Of a DNA stretch of 64,000 nucleotides, positions 1 through 7,588 are shown piece by piece. The notes beneath the pieces were generated by a model. That model searched no databases and was not told the origin of the DNA. It saw only the letters and a list, made by a program, of their open reading frames with translations. Both the position numbers and the translations under genes were made by a program. Within the stretch, counting starts at the first letter, position 1. The number at the start of each line of letters is the position of its first letter. The DNA is taken from positions 124,001 through 188,000 of the forward strand of contig JBGVBY010000013.1 in the NCBI GenBank assembly GCA_045226015.1. Direction: 5' to 3'. The stretch is from UBA2450 sp045226015. Lineage in GTDB: Bacteria; Bacillota_I; Bacilli_A; RFN20; CAG-826.

Positions 1-1064
1 CGACGAGCCTCGCTCTTACTTGTACATAATTTAGAATTCACAAGAAGGTCCATAACAGGAAGTTCGTTTCCTTCTAATTCTACTTGAGGCATATTTTCAT
101 CGTTTCCTTCGCCAGAGAATAAATTCTTAGCAGCGTTAAGAGCTTTATTGGCCTCTTCTTCTCCGTGGACTAACTTAGTTAATTCATAAGCAAGGATTTC
201 TTTCTTTTCGTTGATTCTATCATTACTCCATGAAGCGATTTCATCAATCTTTTCAAGTGGTAAGAAAGTTAATAATTTGAAGCATTTAATGACATCAGCG
301 TCATCAATATTTCTCCAGTATTGGAAGAATTCAAACGGTGTGGTTTTATTTGGATCAAGCCAAATTGCACCTGAAGAAGTTTTGCCCATTTTCTTACCTT
401 CACTATTTAATAATAGTGTAATAGTCATTGCATAGGCATCTTTACCGGTTTTCTTACGGATGAGTTCAGTACCCGCGAGCATATTTGACCATTGGTCATC
501 TCCACCAAATTGCATATTGCATCCATATTTTTGATTTAAGTAATAGAAGTCATATGCTTGCATAATCATGTAGTTGAATTCTAAGAAAGATAAGCCTCTT
601 TCCATTCTTTGCTTATAGCACTCTGCTCTAAGCATGTTATTAACTGAGAAATGAGGTCCGACATCTCTAAGGAATTCGACATAATTGAGGTTGAGTAACC
701 AGTCTTTATTATTAGCGACAATTGCTTTATCAAAGTCGATGAATCTACTCATTTGCTTTTTAAAGCATTCGACGTTGTGATCAATTTGTTCGCTATCCAT
801 CATTTTTCTTAGGTCGCTTCTTCCAGAAGGATCACCAACGTGGCCAGTACCTCCACCTAATAAAACGATAGGAGTGTTACCTGCCATTTGGAGTCTCTTC
901 ATTAAACATAAAGCCATGAAGTGTCCAACATGTAATGAGTCAGCGGTAGGATCAAAACCAATATAAAATTTAGCGTTACCTTTATTAATCAGTTCTCTGA
1001 TTTCTTCTTCATCAGTAACTTGTGCAATTAAGTTTCTTGCTTGTAATTCTTCGTAAATTCCCAT
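1..1064 (-). CDS. tyrS: Tyrosyl-tRNA synthetase (3' end cut off by the window edge)
   Basis: Class I synthetase that charges tRNA-Tyr. About 354 residues are visible. The HIGH motif appears as HVGH at residues 45-48 after GFDPTADSL, and the KMSKS loop appears as KMGKT near residue 227. The tyrosine-site region with YxxxQ and the GGDDQWSN stretch is intact. The last visible residues enter the C-terminal S4-type RNA-binding domain, so only its tail is missing. The start at 1064 gives the usual MGIYEELQARNL opening, with a GGGGA ribosome binding site upstream. Many Bacillota tyrS genes have a T-box leader; only about 50 nt lie between the rpsD terminator and this ATG, so none is possible here. 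It is probably a single-gene unit. Confidence 0.96.
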   Translation of the reverse strand, partial: MGIYEELQARNLIAQVTDEEEIRELINKGNAKFYIGFDPTADSLHVGHFMALCLMKRLQMAGNTPIVLLGGGTGHVGDPSGRSDLRKMMDSEQIDHNVECFKKQMSRFIDFDKAIVANNKDWLLNLNYVEFLRDVGPHFSVNNMLRAECYKQRMERGLSFLEFNYMIMQAYDFYYLNQKYGCNMQFGGDDQWSNMLAGTELIRKKTGKDAYAMTITLLLNSEGKKMGKTSSGAIWLDPNKTTPFEFFQYWRNIDDADVIKCFKLLTFLPLEKIDEIASWSNDRINEKKEILAYELTKLVHGEEEANKALNAAKNLFSGEGNDENMPQVELEGNELPVMDLLVNSKLCTSKSEAR

Positions 1065-1112
1065 TATTGTTGTCCCCTACAATGTAGAATATAACATAAT
1101 TACCTACGTATA

Positions 1113-1150
1113 TAAAGAAAAAAAGACTCCTACATAAGTAAGAGTCTTTG
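1113..1150 (-). terminator. Rho-independent terminator after rpsD
   Basis: On the minus strand AAAGACTC (1142-1149) pairs perfectly with GAGTCTTT (1122-1129) across a 12-nt loop, followed by a T-rich run at 1113-1121. It separates rpsD from tyrS. Confidence 0.85.
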
Positions 1151-1164
1151 TTGTAATGCATGTA

Positions 1165-1770
1165 TTAGAGTTTACGGTTGTAGTATTCAACGATCTGTGA
1201 TTCGGTGATTTGTTGAGTTAATTCATTACGTTCTGGTTCTCTAATGTATTTACCTGAGAGTTTTTCTTCATCAACTTCGACCCAACCGACTTTAGTAGCG
1301 ATAGAGGCGAGTGATTCTTTGATGACTTTCATGTCTTTGGCGTTTTCTCTTACAGAGATAACGTCGTTAAGAGAACATAAGTATGATGGAATATCAACTT
1401 TTTTACCGTTAACTTCAATGTGACCATGATTGACGAGTTGTCTAGCACCTCTACGGGTACGAGCAAAGCCCATACGGAAGACGAGGTTATCTAAACGGGA
1501 TTCAAGTAACTTCATGAAAGCAAAACCAGTAACTTCTTTACTAGATAATGCAAGCATGAATAAACGTCTGAATTGTCTTTCATTGACACCATACATTTGT
1601 CTTAGTTTTTGTTTTTCAACTAATTGTTTACCATATTCAGATGGTTTCTTCTTACGAGAAGCTCCATGTTGACCAGGTCCATAAGGACGTTTTTGGAGTT
1701 CCTTGTTAGTTTCAAGTGTTGAAAAACCTAATCTACGACTTCTTTTCCAGTCTGATCCAGTGTATCTCAT
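1165..1770 (-). CDS. rpsD: Small-subunit ribosomal protein S4
   Basis: S4 is a primary 16S rRNA binder that nucleates 30S assembly. In Bacillota it also represses its own mRNA. The 201-residue protein opens MRYTGSDWKRSRRLGFS and has the RPYGPGQHG motif near residues 28-36. The S4 RNA-binding domain follows (RLDNLVFRMGFARTRRGARQLVNHGHI, about residues 91-117; quoted in two parts it is RLDNLVFRMGFA then RTRRGARQLVNHGHI). Length is normal for the family. AAAGGAAG precedes the ATG. It stands alone between its own promoter/leader and its own terminator, as in Bacillus. Confidence 0.97.
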   Translation of the reverse strand: MRYTGSDWKRSRRLGFSTLETNKELQKRPYGPGQHGASRKKKPSEYGKQLVEKQKLRQMYGVNERQFRRLFMLALSSKEVTGFAFMKLLESRLDNLVFRMGFARTRRGARQLVNHGHIEVNGKKVDIPSYLCSLNDVISVRENAKDMKVIKESLASIATKVGWVEVDEEKLSGKYIREPERNELTQQITESQIVEYYNRKL

Positions 1771-1813
1771 GACTTGTACTTCCTTTCTTTATTTTTTCGC
1801 AAAATAATGAATA

Positions 1814-1915
1814 GGCATAAATCCCTTGTTCCGGATGTTTGAATTCTGTTTCACCATGTAGCTTAGGTTACTTCACTTATACTTTTCAAACGTCAGACGA
1901 ACAGTATTTATGTGC
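1814..1915 (-). promoter_or_regulatory. S4-type autoregulatory leader RNA of rpsD
   Basis: In the rpsD 5' UTR, a long-range helix pairs the segment read from 1912 to 1899 (CATAAATACTGTTC) with the segment read from 1831 to 1816 (GAACAAGGGATTTATG), leaving small internal bulges. Inside it GTTTGA pairs with TCAAAC. Position, size (about 100 nt) and layout match the known Bacillota rpsD leader bound by S4, which is a pseudoknotted translational/attenuation control. An extra perfect hairpin (CTGCAT-GTA-ATGCAG, 1915-1929) sits just 5' of it. The family assignment is from memory of the fold, not from a covariance search. Confidence 0.65.
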
Positions 1916-1934
1916 TGCATTACATGCAGTAATA

Positions 1935-1963
1935 AATATACAGGATATTAAAAACTTACACAA
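1935..1963 (-). promoter_or_regulatory. Promoter of rpsD
   Basis: On the minus strand -35 TTGTGT (1963-1958), a 17-bp spacer and -10 TATATT (1940-1935). Transcription would start just before the S4 leader, giving a 5' UTR of about 155 nt. The rest of the 1771-2178 gap holds only the ezrA upstream region. Confidence 0.7.
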
Positions 1964-2135
1964 CAAAAAAATTAAATATTTTTTGATGTGTGAAAATAGC
2001 GGTCTTCATTGAATAGAAAAACCACATTTTTGATGCATAGATAAATAACCTACTTGTTTAATAATTTGTTAGTTATTTTTCTCTTTAAAAATATAGTTTT
2101 TCAAAATAACTTTTCTCTTAGTTAACATAGTTAGT

Positions 2136-2141
2136 TATAAT
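2136..2141 (+). promoter_or_regulatory. -10 box of the ezrA promoter
   Basis: A perfect TATAAT lies 37 nt before the ezrA ATG. No good -35 hexamer stands at 16-18 bp. A strong AAAAGGAGG ribosome binding site precedes the ATG by 7 nt. Confidence 0.5.
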
Positions 2142-2178
2142 ATATGTAATTAATCTATGATTAAAAGGAGGTATTAGT

Positions 2179-3894
2179 ATGATTATTGCATTATCTAGTG
2201 GTGCGACTATCGCTATTGCGATCAGTAGTGCCGTTGTTGCTATTGCACTTTTCTTAGTAATTTATATTTTCGTTATTGTTCGAATTAAGTATCATCGTCA
2301 GGTTAGTAATTTGGAAAAACAGTTTTCCTATTGTGACGCTTTACTTTTAGGACAAGATACCCAATATATTCATAGATTAGAAATCATCTCTCGTACCAAC
2401 CTCCTTTATAGTGCGAAATATGAACAATTTTATCATCGTTTTAAATCAATTCATGATAATGAAGATGCATACGCTGAATCATTGCTCAAACAATTAAAGT
2501 CCCTTTTAGCTGCTAAACAATATAAGAATATCAAATCCGTTATTAGCGAAGCTAAGAAGGCAATCAATAGTTTAGATGAAATGGTGAAGTCACTTGACCA
2601 TGATTTATATGAAATCATTAAACTTGAAGAAGATTGCCGTAGATCAATTGATCACTTACGCGAAGTGTATAGACACGTTAAGCAGACATATTACGCGGAA
2701 AGTAACGAACTAGAAACAATCTCTGCAACATTTAATAAAATGTTTGATAAGATTGATAACTCTTTTGCTAAGTTTGACGAACAACTTGAAGGAGCAGAAT
2801 ATGAAGAAATCAATCAAGATATTGAAAATCTTGATAACGTTTTAACCGCTCTTGGCCATGTCTTAATCGAATTACCAACTCTTTGTAGAATGGTGAAAAC
2901 TGATATTCCTGAAGCGATGAACGAACTTCAAAATAAGTATAAAGAAACTGAAAAACAAAACCTTCCTTTATACCATTTGACCTTCAAAGCCCATGCTGAA
3001 GAGTGGAAGAAAAAAATCCAAGATATTAACAAGAGATTAATTAACCTTCAAATTGCTGGTGTTAAAGCCGAATGTGATCTCATTCTTATGGAGATAAATA
3101 AGATGAGCCAACAACTCGATAATGAAGTTGCGGCACGCGACTATTTTAAAGAACATTATGACTTTGTCTATCAATCAGTGAATAATGTTGAGAAGATGTT
3201 CCTTAGAATCTGTGCGATTATGCCTGAGATAAAGGAAATCTATAAAATTTCTGAAACTGAAATCGAAAAGATTAATAGTCTAGAGAAGTCTGTAAATAAC
3301 TTAGGAAACTCCAAACGTTTCTTGGATGGCTTTGTCCATAGTGGAACTCGTCAACCTTATTCTTTGTTAAAAGATAAACTTGATGAACTTGAGGCTAATT
3401 ACAGTATTGTTAACCAAGGGGTAAATAGCTTTAAGGATTACGTTGATTCTTTAAAGAAAACCGCTGAAGAAGCTTATAACATGATTTCTGTTTATTATTA
3501 TCAAACCAAAGAGGCCGAAATGGCACTTAGAGAAATTGATGTTGAAAGTTATTCAAATAGTTATCAAGAGAAGATTGACGCTGTTTACGAAGTCCTTAAT
3601 GACATCTATGATGGTGTGCAATCTAAGCCAATTGATATCCAGGATATCAATAATAAGATTGCTAACCTTAAAAATATCGCTAATCCTATGTTTGAAGAGA
3701 TTGATAATAAAACCCGTACCTGTAAGGTAGCAGAGAAAGCCTTAATGTCTTTAAATCGTGATTTAGGCGAACAAGATATCGCTCAACAATCAAAACAATT
3801 AGAAACCAGTTTCTATAAAGGTGAATTCCAAAACGTTTATTCACAAGCTAATTCCATCTTTAGAAACCGTCACAGTGAGAATGAATCAGCCTAA
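2179..3894 (+). CDS. ezrA: Septation ring formation regulator EzrA
   Basis: Membrane-anchored negative regulator of FtsZ ring formation in Bacillota. One N-terminal membrane segment covers about residues 10-37, with the N-terminus outside, followed by about 530 residues of spectrin-like helical repeats rich in Leu/Lys/Glu. Length (571) matches the family (about 560). The gene order ezrA, cysteine desulfurase, thiI is conserved in Bacillus, which supports the call strongly because the protein itself is low in distinctive motifs. It overlaps the desulfurase start by 14 bp. Together with ftsA, ftsZ and mraZ at 30-34 kb it shows an FtsZ-based division system. Confidence 0.88.
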   Translation: MIIALSSGATIAIAISSAVVAIALFLVIYIFVIVRIKYHRQVSNLEKQFSYCDALLLGQDTQYIHRLEIISRTNLLYSAKYEQFYHRFKSIHDNEDAYAESLLKQLKSLLAAKQYKNIKSVISEAKKAINSLDEMVKSLDHDLYEIIKLEEDCRRSIDHLREVYRHVKQTYYAESNELETISATFNKMFDKIDNSFAKFDEQLEGAEYEEINQDIENLDNVLTALGHVLIELPTLCRMVKTDIPEAMNELQNKYKETEKQNLPLYHLTFKAHAEEWKKKIQDINKRLINLQIAGVKAECDLILMEINKMSQQLDNEVAARDYFKEHYDFVYQSVNNVEKMFLRICAIMPEIKEIYKISETEIEKINSLEKSVNNLGNSKRFLDGFVHSGTRQPYSLLKDKLDELEANYSIVNQGVNSFKDYVDSLKKTAEEAYNMISVYYYQTKEAEMALREIDVESYSNSYQEKIDAVYEVLNDIYDGVQSKPIDIQDINNKIANLKNIANPMFEEIDNKTRTCKVAEKALMSLNRDLGEQDIAQQSKQLETSFYKGEFQNVYSQANSIFRNRHSENESA

Positions 3895-5032
3895 TAAAAT
3901 TATTTATTTTGATAACGCATCGACAACTCGAGTAGATCCTCGAGTTTTGTCTGTTTTTACTGACACTAAAAATACTTATTTTGCTAATCCAAGCTCAATT
4001 CATAAAGAAGGACAAAAGTCTTTCTATTTGTTTAATCGTTCAAAAGAAGATCTTCTTAGATTATTTAATCTAAAAGAACATGAAGTTATCTATCTTAGTG
4101 GCGCTACTGAGGCTAATAATTTAGCAATTAAAGGTGTTGCTTTTAGATATAAAAATAGAGGCAAACATATCATTACTTCTATTTATGAGCATCCTTCAGT
4201 ATTAGAAGCCTTTGAACAACTTAAAAAAGAATTTGGCTATGAAGTAACATATTTAATTCCTGATAATAGTGGAGTTATCTCTACTGAAAACGTTATTTCT
4301 CATCTCAAAGATGAGACAATCCTCGTTTCTTTAATGGTGGTCAATAATGAAATTGGTTCAATTAATCCAATTGAAGACATTGCTAAAGAACTTATTAAAT
4401 ATCCAAAAGTCATCTTCCATGTTGATGCATGTCAAGCGATTGGAAAGATGGAACATAACATCAATTTTTCTAATGTTGACCTAGTCACATTAAGCGGACA
4501 TAAGATGCACGGTTTAGTTGGCTATGGGGCATTACTTAAAAAGAAAAAGATCGAACTCCTTCCATTAAATAGTGGAGGTGGACAAGAATATAACTACCGT
4601 AGTGGTACCGAAGATCTCGCTAATGCTTTAGCGTTCCTTGAAGCGAGTAAACTTGCTATTACTAATTCTTTAAAGAATTATAATCACGTAAAAGAACTCG
4701 CTAGTCGCTTGCTTGATTATTTAAAAGAACATCCTGATTTATATGAATTAAACACTCCTAGTGAGATTAATCCTTATATCATTAACTTTTCAACCTTAAC
4801 TAAAAAGGGAAGCGTAGTAGTGGAAGCTCTTTCAAATAACAACATCATGGTTAGCTCTACAAGCGCTTGTCATTCTTCTAAAGAAAAAGGAAGTTATGTT
4901 GTTAAGTCTCTTGGTAAGAGCGAGAAAGTATATAACAACACAATTAGAGTGTCCTTCTCTTATGAGAATAACTTAGAAGAAGTTGATATATTTATATCAA
5001 CATTAGATAAAATAATGGGGGAAATCAGATGA
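3881..5032 (+). CDS. Cysteine desulfurase partnering ThiI
   Basis: PLP enzyme that takes sulfur from cysteine as a persulfide. I chose ATG 3881, which gives MNQPNKIIYFDNASTTR, the usual family opening. An earlier in-frame start at 3821 adds 20 residues that lie inside ezrA and fit nothing. The PLP lysine is in LSGHKMHG near residue 207 and the catalytic Cys is in SSTSACHSSKEKG near residue 330. The gene overlaps thiI by 4 bp. In B. subtilis the equivalent gene (nifZ/yrvO) is the dedicated sulfur donor of ThiI for 4-thiouridine in tRNA. The same role is inferred here. Confidence 0.93.
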   Translation: MNQPNKIIYFDNASTTRVDPRVLSVFTDTKNTYFANPSSIHKEGQKSFYLFNRSKEDLLRLFNLKEHEVIYLSGATEANNLAIKGVAFRYKNRGKHIITSIYEHPSVLEAFEQLKKEFGYEVTYLIPDNSGVISTENVISHLKDETILVSLMVVNNEIGSINPIEDIAKELIKYPKVIFHVDACQAIGKMEHNINFSNVDLVTLSGHKMHGLVGYGALLKKKKIELLPLNSGGGQEYNYRSGTEDLANALAFLEASKLAITNSLKNYNHVKELASRLLDYLKEHPDLYELNTPSEINPYIINFSTLTKKGSVVVEALSNNNIMVSSTSACHSSKEKGSYVVKSLGKSEKVYNNTIRVSFSYENNLEEVDIFISTLDKIMGEIR

Positions 5033-6189
5033 TTAGTTACGACCACATTATGATTAGATTTGGTGAATTATCCACCAAAGGAAAGAATAAAAAAGACTTC
5101 ATCAGTGTTTTATATTTCAATATCAAACACGCTTTGAAAGACTTTGAAAATATTGGAATTGAATCTAGATATGATCATATATATGTCCATTTAAATGGAA
5201 ATAACTACGAACCTATCGTTTCTCGTTTACAAGATGTTAGTGGTATTCAAGCCCTTTCATTAGTAGCAAAAGTGAATAATGACATCGAGGAAATTAAGGC
5301 TGCTTCTTTAGATTTGATTAAACAAGAAGTAGGCAAATCTTTTAAAGTCAAATGTAAGAGAAGTAATAAACGTTTTGAGCTAGATTCAGACAACATCACA
5401 AGAATGGTAGCACCTGTTATTTTAAGGAACACAGATTTAAAAGTTGATGTTCATAATCCTGATATTTTACTTCATATTGAAGTAAGAGATGAAGGAACCT
5501 ACATATTTGTTAAAACATTTATGGGTGCTGGAGGCTATCCGTTAGGAGTAGGCGGAAAGAGTATGCATATGCTTTCTGGAGGTATTGATTCTCCAGTAGC
5601 GGCGTATCTCCTTATGAAACGTGGAGTGACAATTGAATGCATCCATTTTGCGTCTCCTCCATATACTCAAGAAGCGGTTATCTATAAACTTGAAGACTTA
5701 CTTCACAAGTTAAATAGATATCAACCGAAGATTAGGCTCAATATCGTCCCATTTACCAAGATTCAAGAAGCGATATATGATAACGCTCCTGAAAGTTATT
5801 GCATTACTTTGATGAGAAGAATGATGTATCGTCTTGCTAGTAAACTAGCAAAAAGAAGAAAATGTCCAGTTATCAGTAGTGGTGAATCTGTTGGACAAGT
5901 TGCGTCTCAAACTCTTCAATCAATTAACGTTATAAATGAAGTTACTAATCTTCCAGTAATTAGACCATGCGCAGTCATGGATAAGCTTGAGATTATTAAA
6001 TATGCTGAGAAGATTGATACATATGAAATCTCAATTAGACCATATGAAGATTGTTGTACAATCTTTACTCCAAAGGCTCCAAAGACTTTGCCTCATTTAG
6101 ATGAAGCAAAAGCTTTTGAAGAAAAGTTTGATTACGAAAGTTTAATTGAAGAAGCGCTTAACAATATTGAAGTTAAGATTATTGAATAA
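5029..6189 (+). CDS. thiI: tRNA 4-thiouridine synthase ThiI
   Basis: Adenylates U8 of tRNA and inserts sulfur, giving s4U; in some organisms it also serves thiamine thiazole synthesis. An N-terminal ferredoxin-like/THUMP region (about residues 1-165) precedes the PP-loop ATPase motif SGGIDSPVA (about 184-192). The conserved Cys of the catalytic domain lies in EDCCTIF near residue 345. At 386 residues it lacks the C-terminal rhodanese domain of the E. coli protein, as in Bacillus, where sulfur comes from the neighbouring desulfurase. It is translationally coupled to that gene (ATGA overlap). Confidence 0.96.
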   Translation: MISYDHIMIRFGELSTKGKNKKDFISVLYFNIKHALKDFENIGIESRYDHIYVHLNGNNYEPIVSRLQDVSGIQALSLVAKVNNDIEEIKAASLDLIKQEVGKSFKVKCKRSNKRFELDSDNITRMVAPVILRNTDLKVDVHNPDILLHIEVRDEGTYIFVKTFMGAGGYPLGVGGKSMHMLSGGIDSPVAAYLLMKRGVTIECIHFASPPYTQEAVIYKLEDLLHKLNRYQPKIRLNIVPFTKIQEAIYDNAPESYCITLMRRMMYRLASKLAKRRKCPVISSGESVGQVASQTLQSINVINEVTNLPVIRPCAVMDKLEIIKYAEKIDTYEISIRPYEDCCTIFTPKAPKTLPHLDEAKAFEEKFDYESLIEEALNNIEVKIIE

Positions 6190-6193
6190 GAAA

Positions 6194-6220
6194 AACCAGG
6201 ACAATGTCCTGGTTATTTTT
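6194..6220 (+). terminator. Terminator between convergent thiI and rplT
   Basis: AACCAGGAC (6194-6202) pairs perfectly with GTCCTGGTT (6206-6214) and is followed by ATTTTT. An A-run precedes the stem, so it may also serve rplT from the other strand. Confidence 0.88.
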
Positions 6221-6235
6221 CATCTTGTAAGTAAA

Positions 6236-6589
6236 TTACTTGATGTTCTTTTTAGCTGTTTTGACTAAATCTGCAAATGCGCTTGGATCGTTGATTGCGA
6301 GTTCAGATAACATTTTTCTGTTAACTTGAATGTTAGCAACTTTTAATCCATACATGAATTTGCTATAAGAGATGTCGTTTAATCTACAAGCAGCGTTGAT
6401 ACGTCTGATCCAGAGTTTACGATAGTCTCTTTTAACTGTTCTACGAGAGATGTACGCATAGCGTAAGCTATGCATGACTTGTTCTTTCGCAGTTTTGTAG
6501 AGTAAGTGTTTTGAACCGAAGTAACCACTTGCTCTTTTGAGCATTTTTTTACGTCTTGCGTGTGTAACAGTACCGCCTTTAACTCTCAT
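6236..6589 (-). CDS. rplT: Large-subunit ribosomal protein L20
   Basis: L20 binds 23S rRNA early in 50S assembly and represses its own operon through the leader. The 117 residues have the typical basic opening MRVKGGTVTHARRKKMLKRA and the RDYRKLWIRRINAACR segment. Last gene of infC-rpmI-rplT, 13 bp after rpmI, with a GGAGG ribosome binding site. Confidence 0.98.
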   Translation of the reverse strand: MRVKGGTVTHARRKKMLKRASGYFGSKHLLYKTAKEQVMHSLRYAYISRRTVKRDYRKLWIRRINAACRLNDISYSKFMYGLKVANIQVNRKMLSELAINDPSAFADLVKTAKKNIK

Positions 6590-6602
6590 GACTACTTCCT
6601 CC

Positions 6603-6797
6603 TTACTTTACGATGAGATACTTAACTCTCTTGTAGTCAGTCTTATGTAAGGCTGCACCTTTCATTAAGTGTCTCTTTTGTTTTGTGGTTTTGTGTGGGG
6701 CTAAATGTGATGTGTAAGCGTGGTGTCTTGTGACTTTGCCACTGCCTGTGACTTTAATTCTTTTCATTAAAGCACGTTTGCTTTTCATTTTTGGCAT
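6603..6797 (-). CDS. rpmI: Large-subunit ribosomal protein L35
   Basis: A 64-residue basic protein of the 50S subunit. MPKMKSKRALMKRIKVTGSGK at the N-terminus (two residues before the usual K-rich motif) and HLMKGAALHKTDYKRVKYLI at the C-terminus are diagnostic. It lies between infC and rplT, 12 bp after infC, with GGAGGAAA before the ATG. Confidence 0.98.
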   Translation of the reverse strand: MPKMKSKRALMKRIKVTGSGKVTRHHAYTSHLAPHKTTKQKRHLMKGAALHKTDYKRVKYLIVK

Positions 6798-6809
6798 ATT
6801 ATTTTCCTC

Positions 6810-7352
6810 CTACTTTCTCTTTGGTGCTAATATAGCGATTAACCAGCGACCTTCCATTTGAGGTGCCTTTTCAATTTGCACCTTGTCGCCTAATAATTCG
6901 ATGAATTTATTCAAGGCCTCTTCTCCGACCTCCAAGTGAGTCATTTGACGTCCTCTATATCTAACTCCTACTTTAATTTTGTTGCCTTGATCTAGGAACT
7001 TACTTGCTGCTCTAGCTTTGGTTTCCATATCATGCGCACCAATTTGAGGTGTTAGTTGAATCTCCTTAACTTCGATTCTAACTTGATTCTTTTTACTTTC
7101 TTTTGCCTTCTTTTGTTGTTCGTAACGATACTTACCATAGTTAAGAATCTTACAAACTGGTGGAGTGGCTGTTGGAGCAACACAGAATAAATCTAAGTTA
7201 TATTCGTTTGCTTTTAATTGAGCCTCTCTAGAAGACATGACGCCTAATTGTTCTCCCTCAGGTCCGATTAATCTAACTTGTGGGAATCTAATTAATTCAT
7301 TAATTAATTCTTTTGGTTGATTTGGCTTTTTGCCATAATTTTGGTCTTGGAT
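6810..7352 (-). CDS. infC: Translation initiation factor IF-3, probable AUC start
   Basis: IF-3 keeps 30S subunits free and proofreads start codons. The N-domain carries VRLIGPEGEQLGVMSSREA and the linker/C-domain KILNYGKYRYEQQKKAKE and MTHLEVGEEAL. Start choice matters. An ATG at 7361 abuts the ribosome binding site directly (AAAGGAG then ATG), leaving no spacing, and that ATG forms part of the extended anti-16S match AAGGAGATGAT. The ATC at 7352 lies 9 nt after AGGAG, which is normal spacing. Rare AUU/AUC/AUA starts are a conserved feature of infC and let IF-3 regulate itself. I therefore favour ATC (180 residues). If ATG is used the protein has 183. Confidence 0.93.
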   Translation of the reverse strand: MQDQNYGKKPNQPKELINELIRFPQVRLIGPEGEQLGVMSSREAQLKANEYNLDLFCVAPTATPPVCKILNYGKYRYEQQKKAKESKKNQVRIEVKEIQLTPQIGAHDMETKARAASKFLDQGNKIKVGVRYRGRQMTHLEVGEEALNKFIELLGDKVQIEKAPQMEGRWLIAILAPKRK

Positions 7353-7371
7353 AACTATCATCTCCTTTTGT

Positions 7372-7508
7372 CAAAAAAACGGATGCAAGCGAATTGCACC
7401 CGTACTATTCTTAACCCCTAGAATTGTAGTAATGAGCCAACCAATATAATTAATCGATCTGGCGAGAAGCGGGTGCCTCTACTTTCTACCTATTTATTTG
7501 CGTTAACT
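7372..7508 (-). promoter_or_regulatory. L20-type leader with attenuator before infC-rpmI-rplT
   Basis: The leader contains AGAGGCACCCGCTTCTCGCC (about 7479-7460), which resembles the L20-binding element of the Bacillota infC leader. Its GCACCCG (7476-7470) is perfectly complementary to CGGGTGC inside the downstream terminator stem. The terminator pairs 7403-7394 with 7388-7379 (ten pairs, one G-U) and is followed by a T7 run at 7378-7372. The two helices exclude each other, so this is a terminator/antiterminator switch that L20 would tip to termination. Confidence 0.85.
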
Positions 7509-7537
7509 ATAATACATTAGTATGTATTTATTGACAA
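7509..7537 (-). promoter_or_regulatory. Promoter of infC-rpmI-rplT
   Basis: -35 TTGTCA (7537-7532), exactly 17 bp, -10 TATTAT (7514-7509). One mismatch from consensus in each box. It starts the attenuator leader. Confidence 0.85.
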
Positions 7538-7551
7538 GGGTTATTTTAAAG

Positions 7552-7580
7552 AATTTAACAGCCCCAAATTTGATTGGGGC
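7552..7580 (-). terminator. Terminator after thrS
   Basis: GCCCCAA (7580-7574) pairs with TTGGGGC (7567-7561). The downstream run is only moderately T-rich. It sits between thrS and the infC promoter. Confidence 0.65.
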
Positions 7581-7588
7581 CAATTATG

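Noticed and set aside
1065..1112. T-box before tyrS (and before thrS, pheS, ileS)
   Set aside because: Upstream gaps are about 48, 54, 110 and 28 nt, too short for a T-box, and no antiterminator TGGNACC element is seen.
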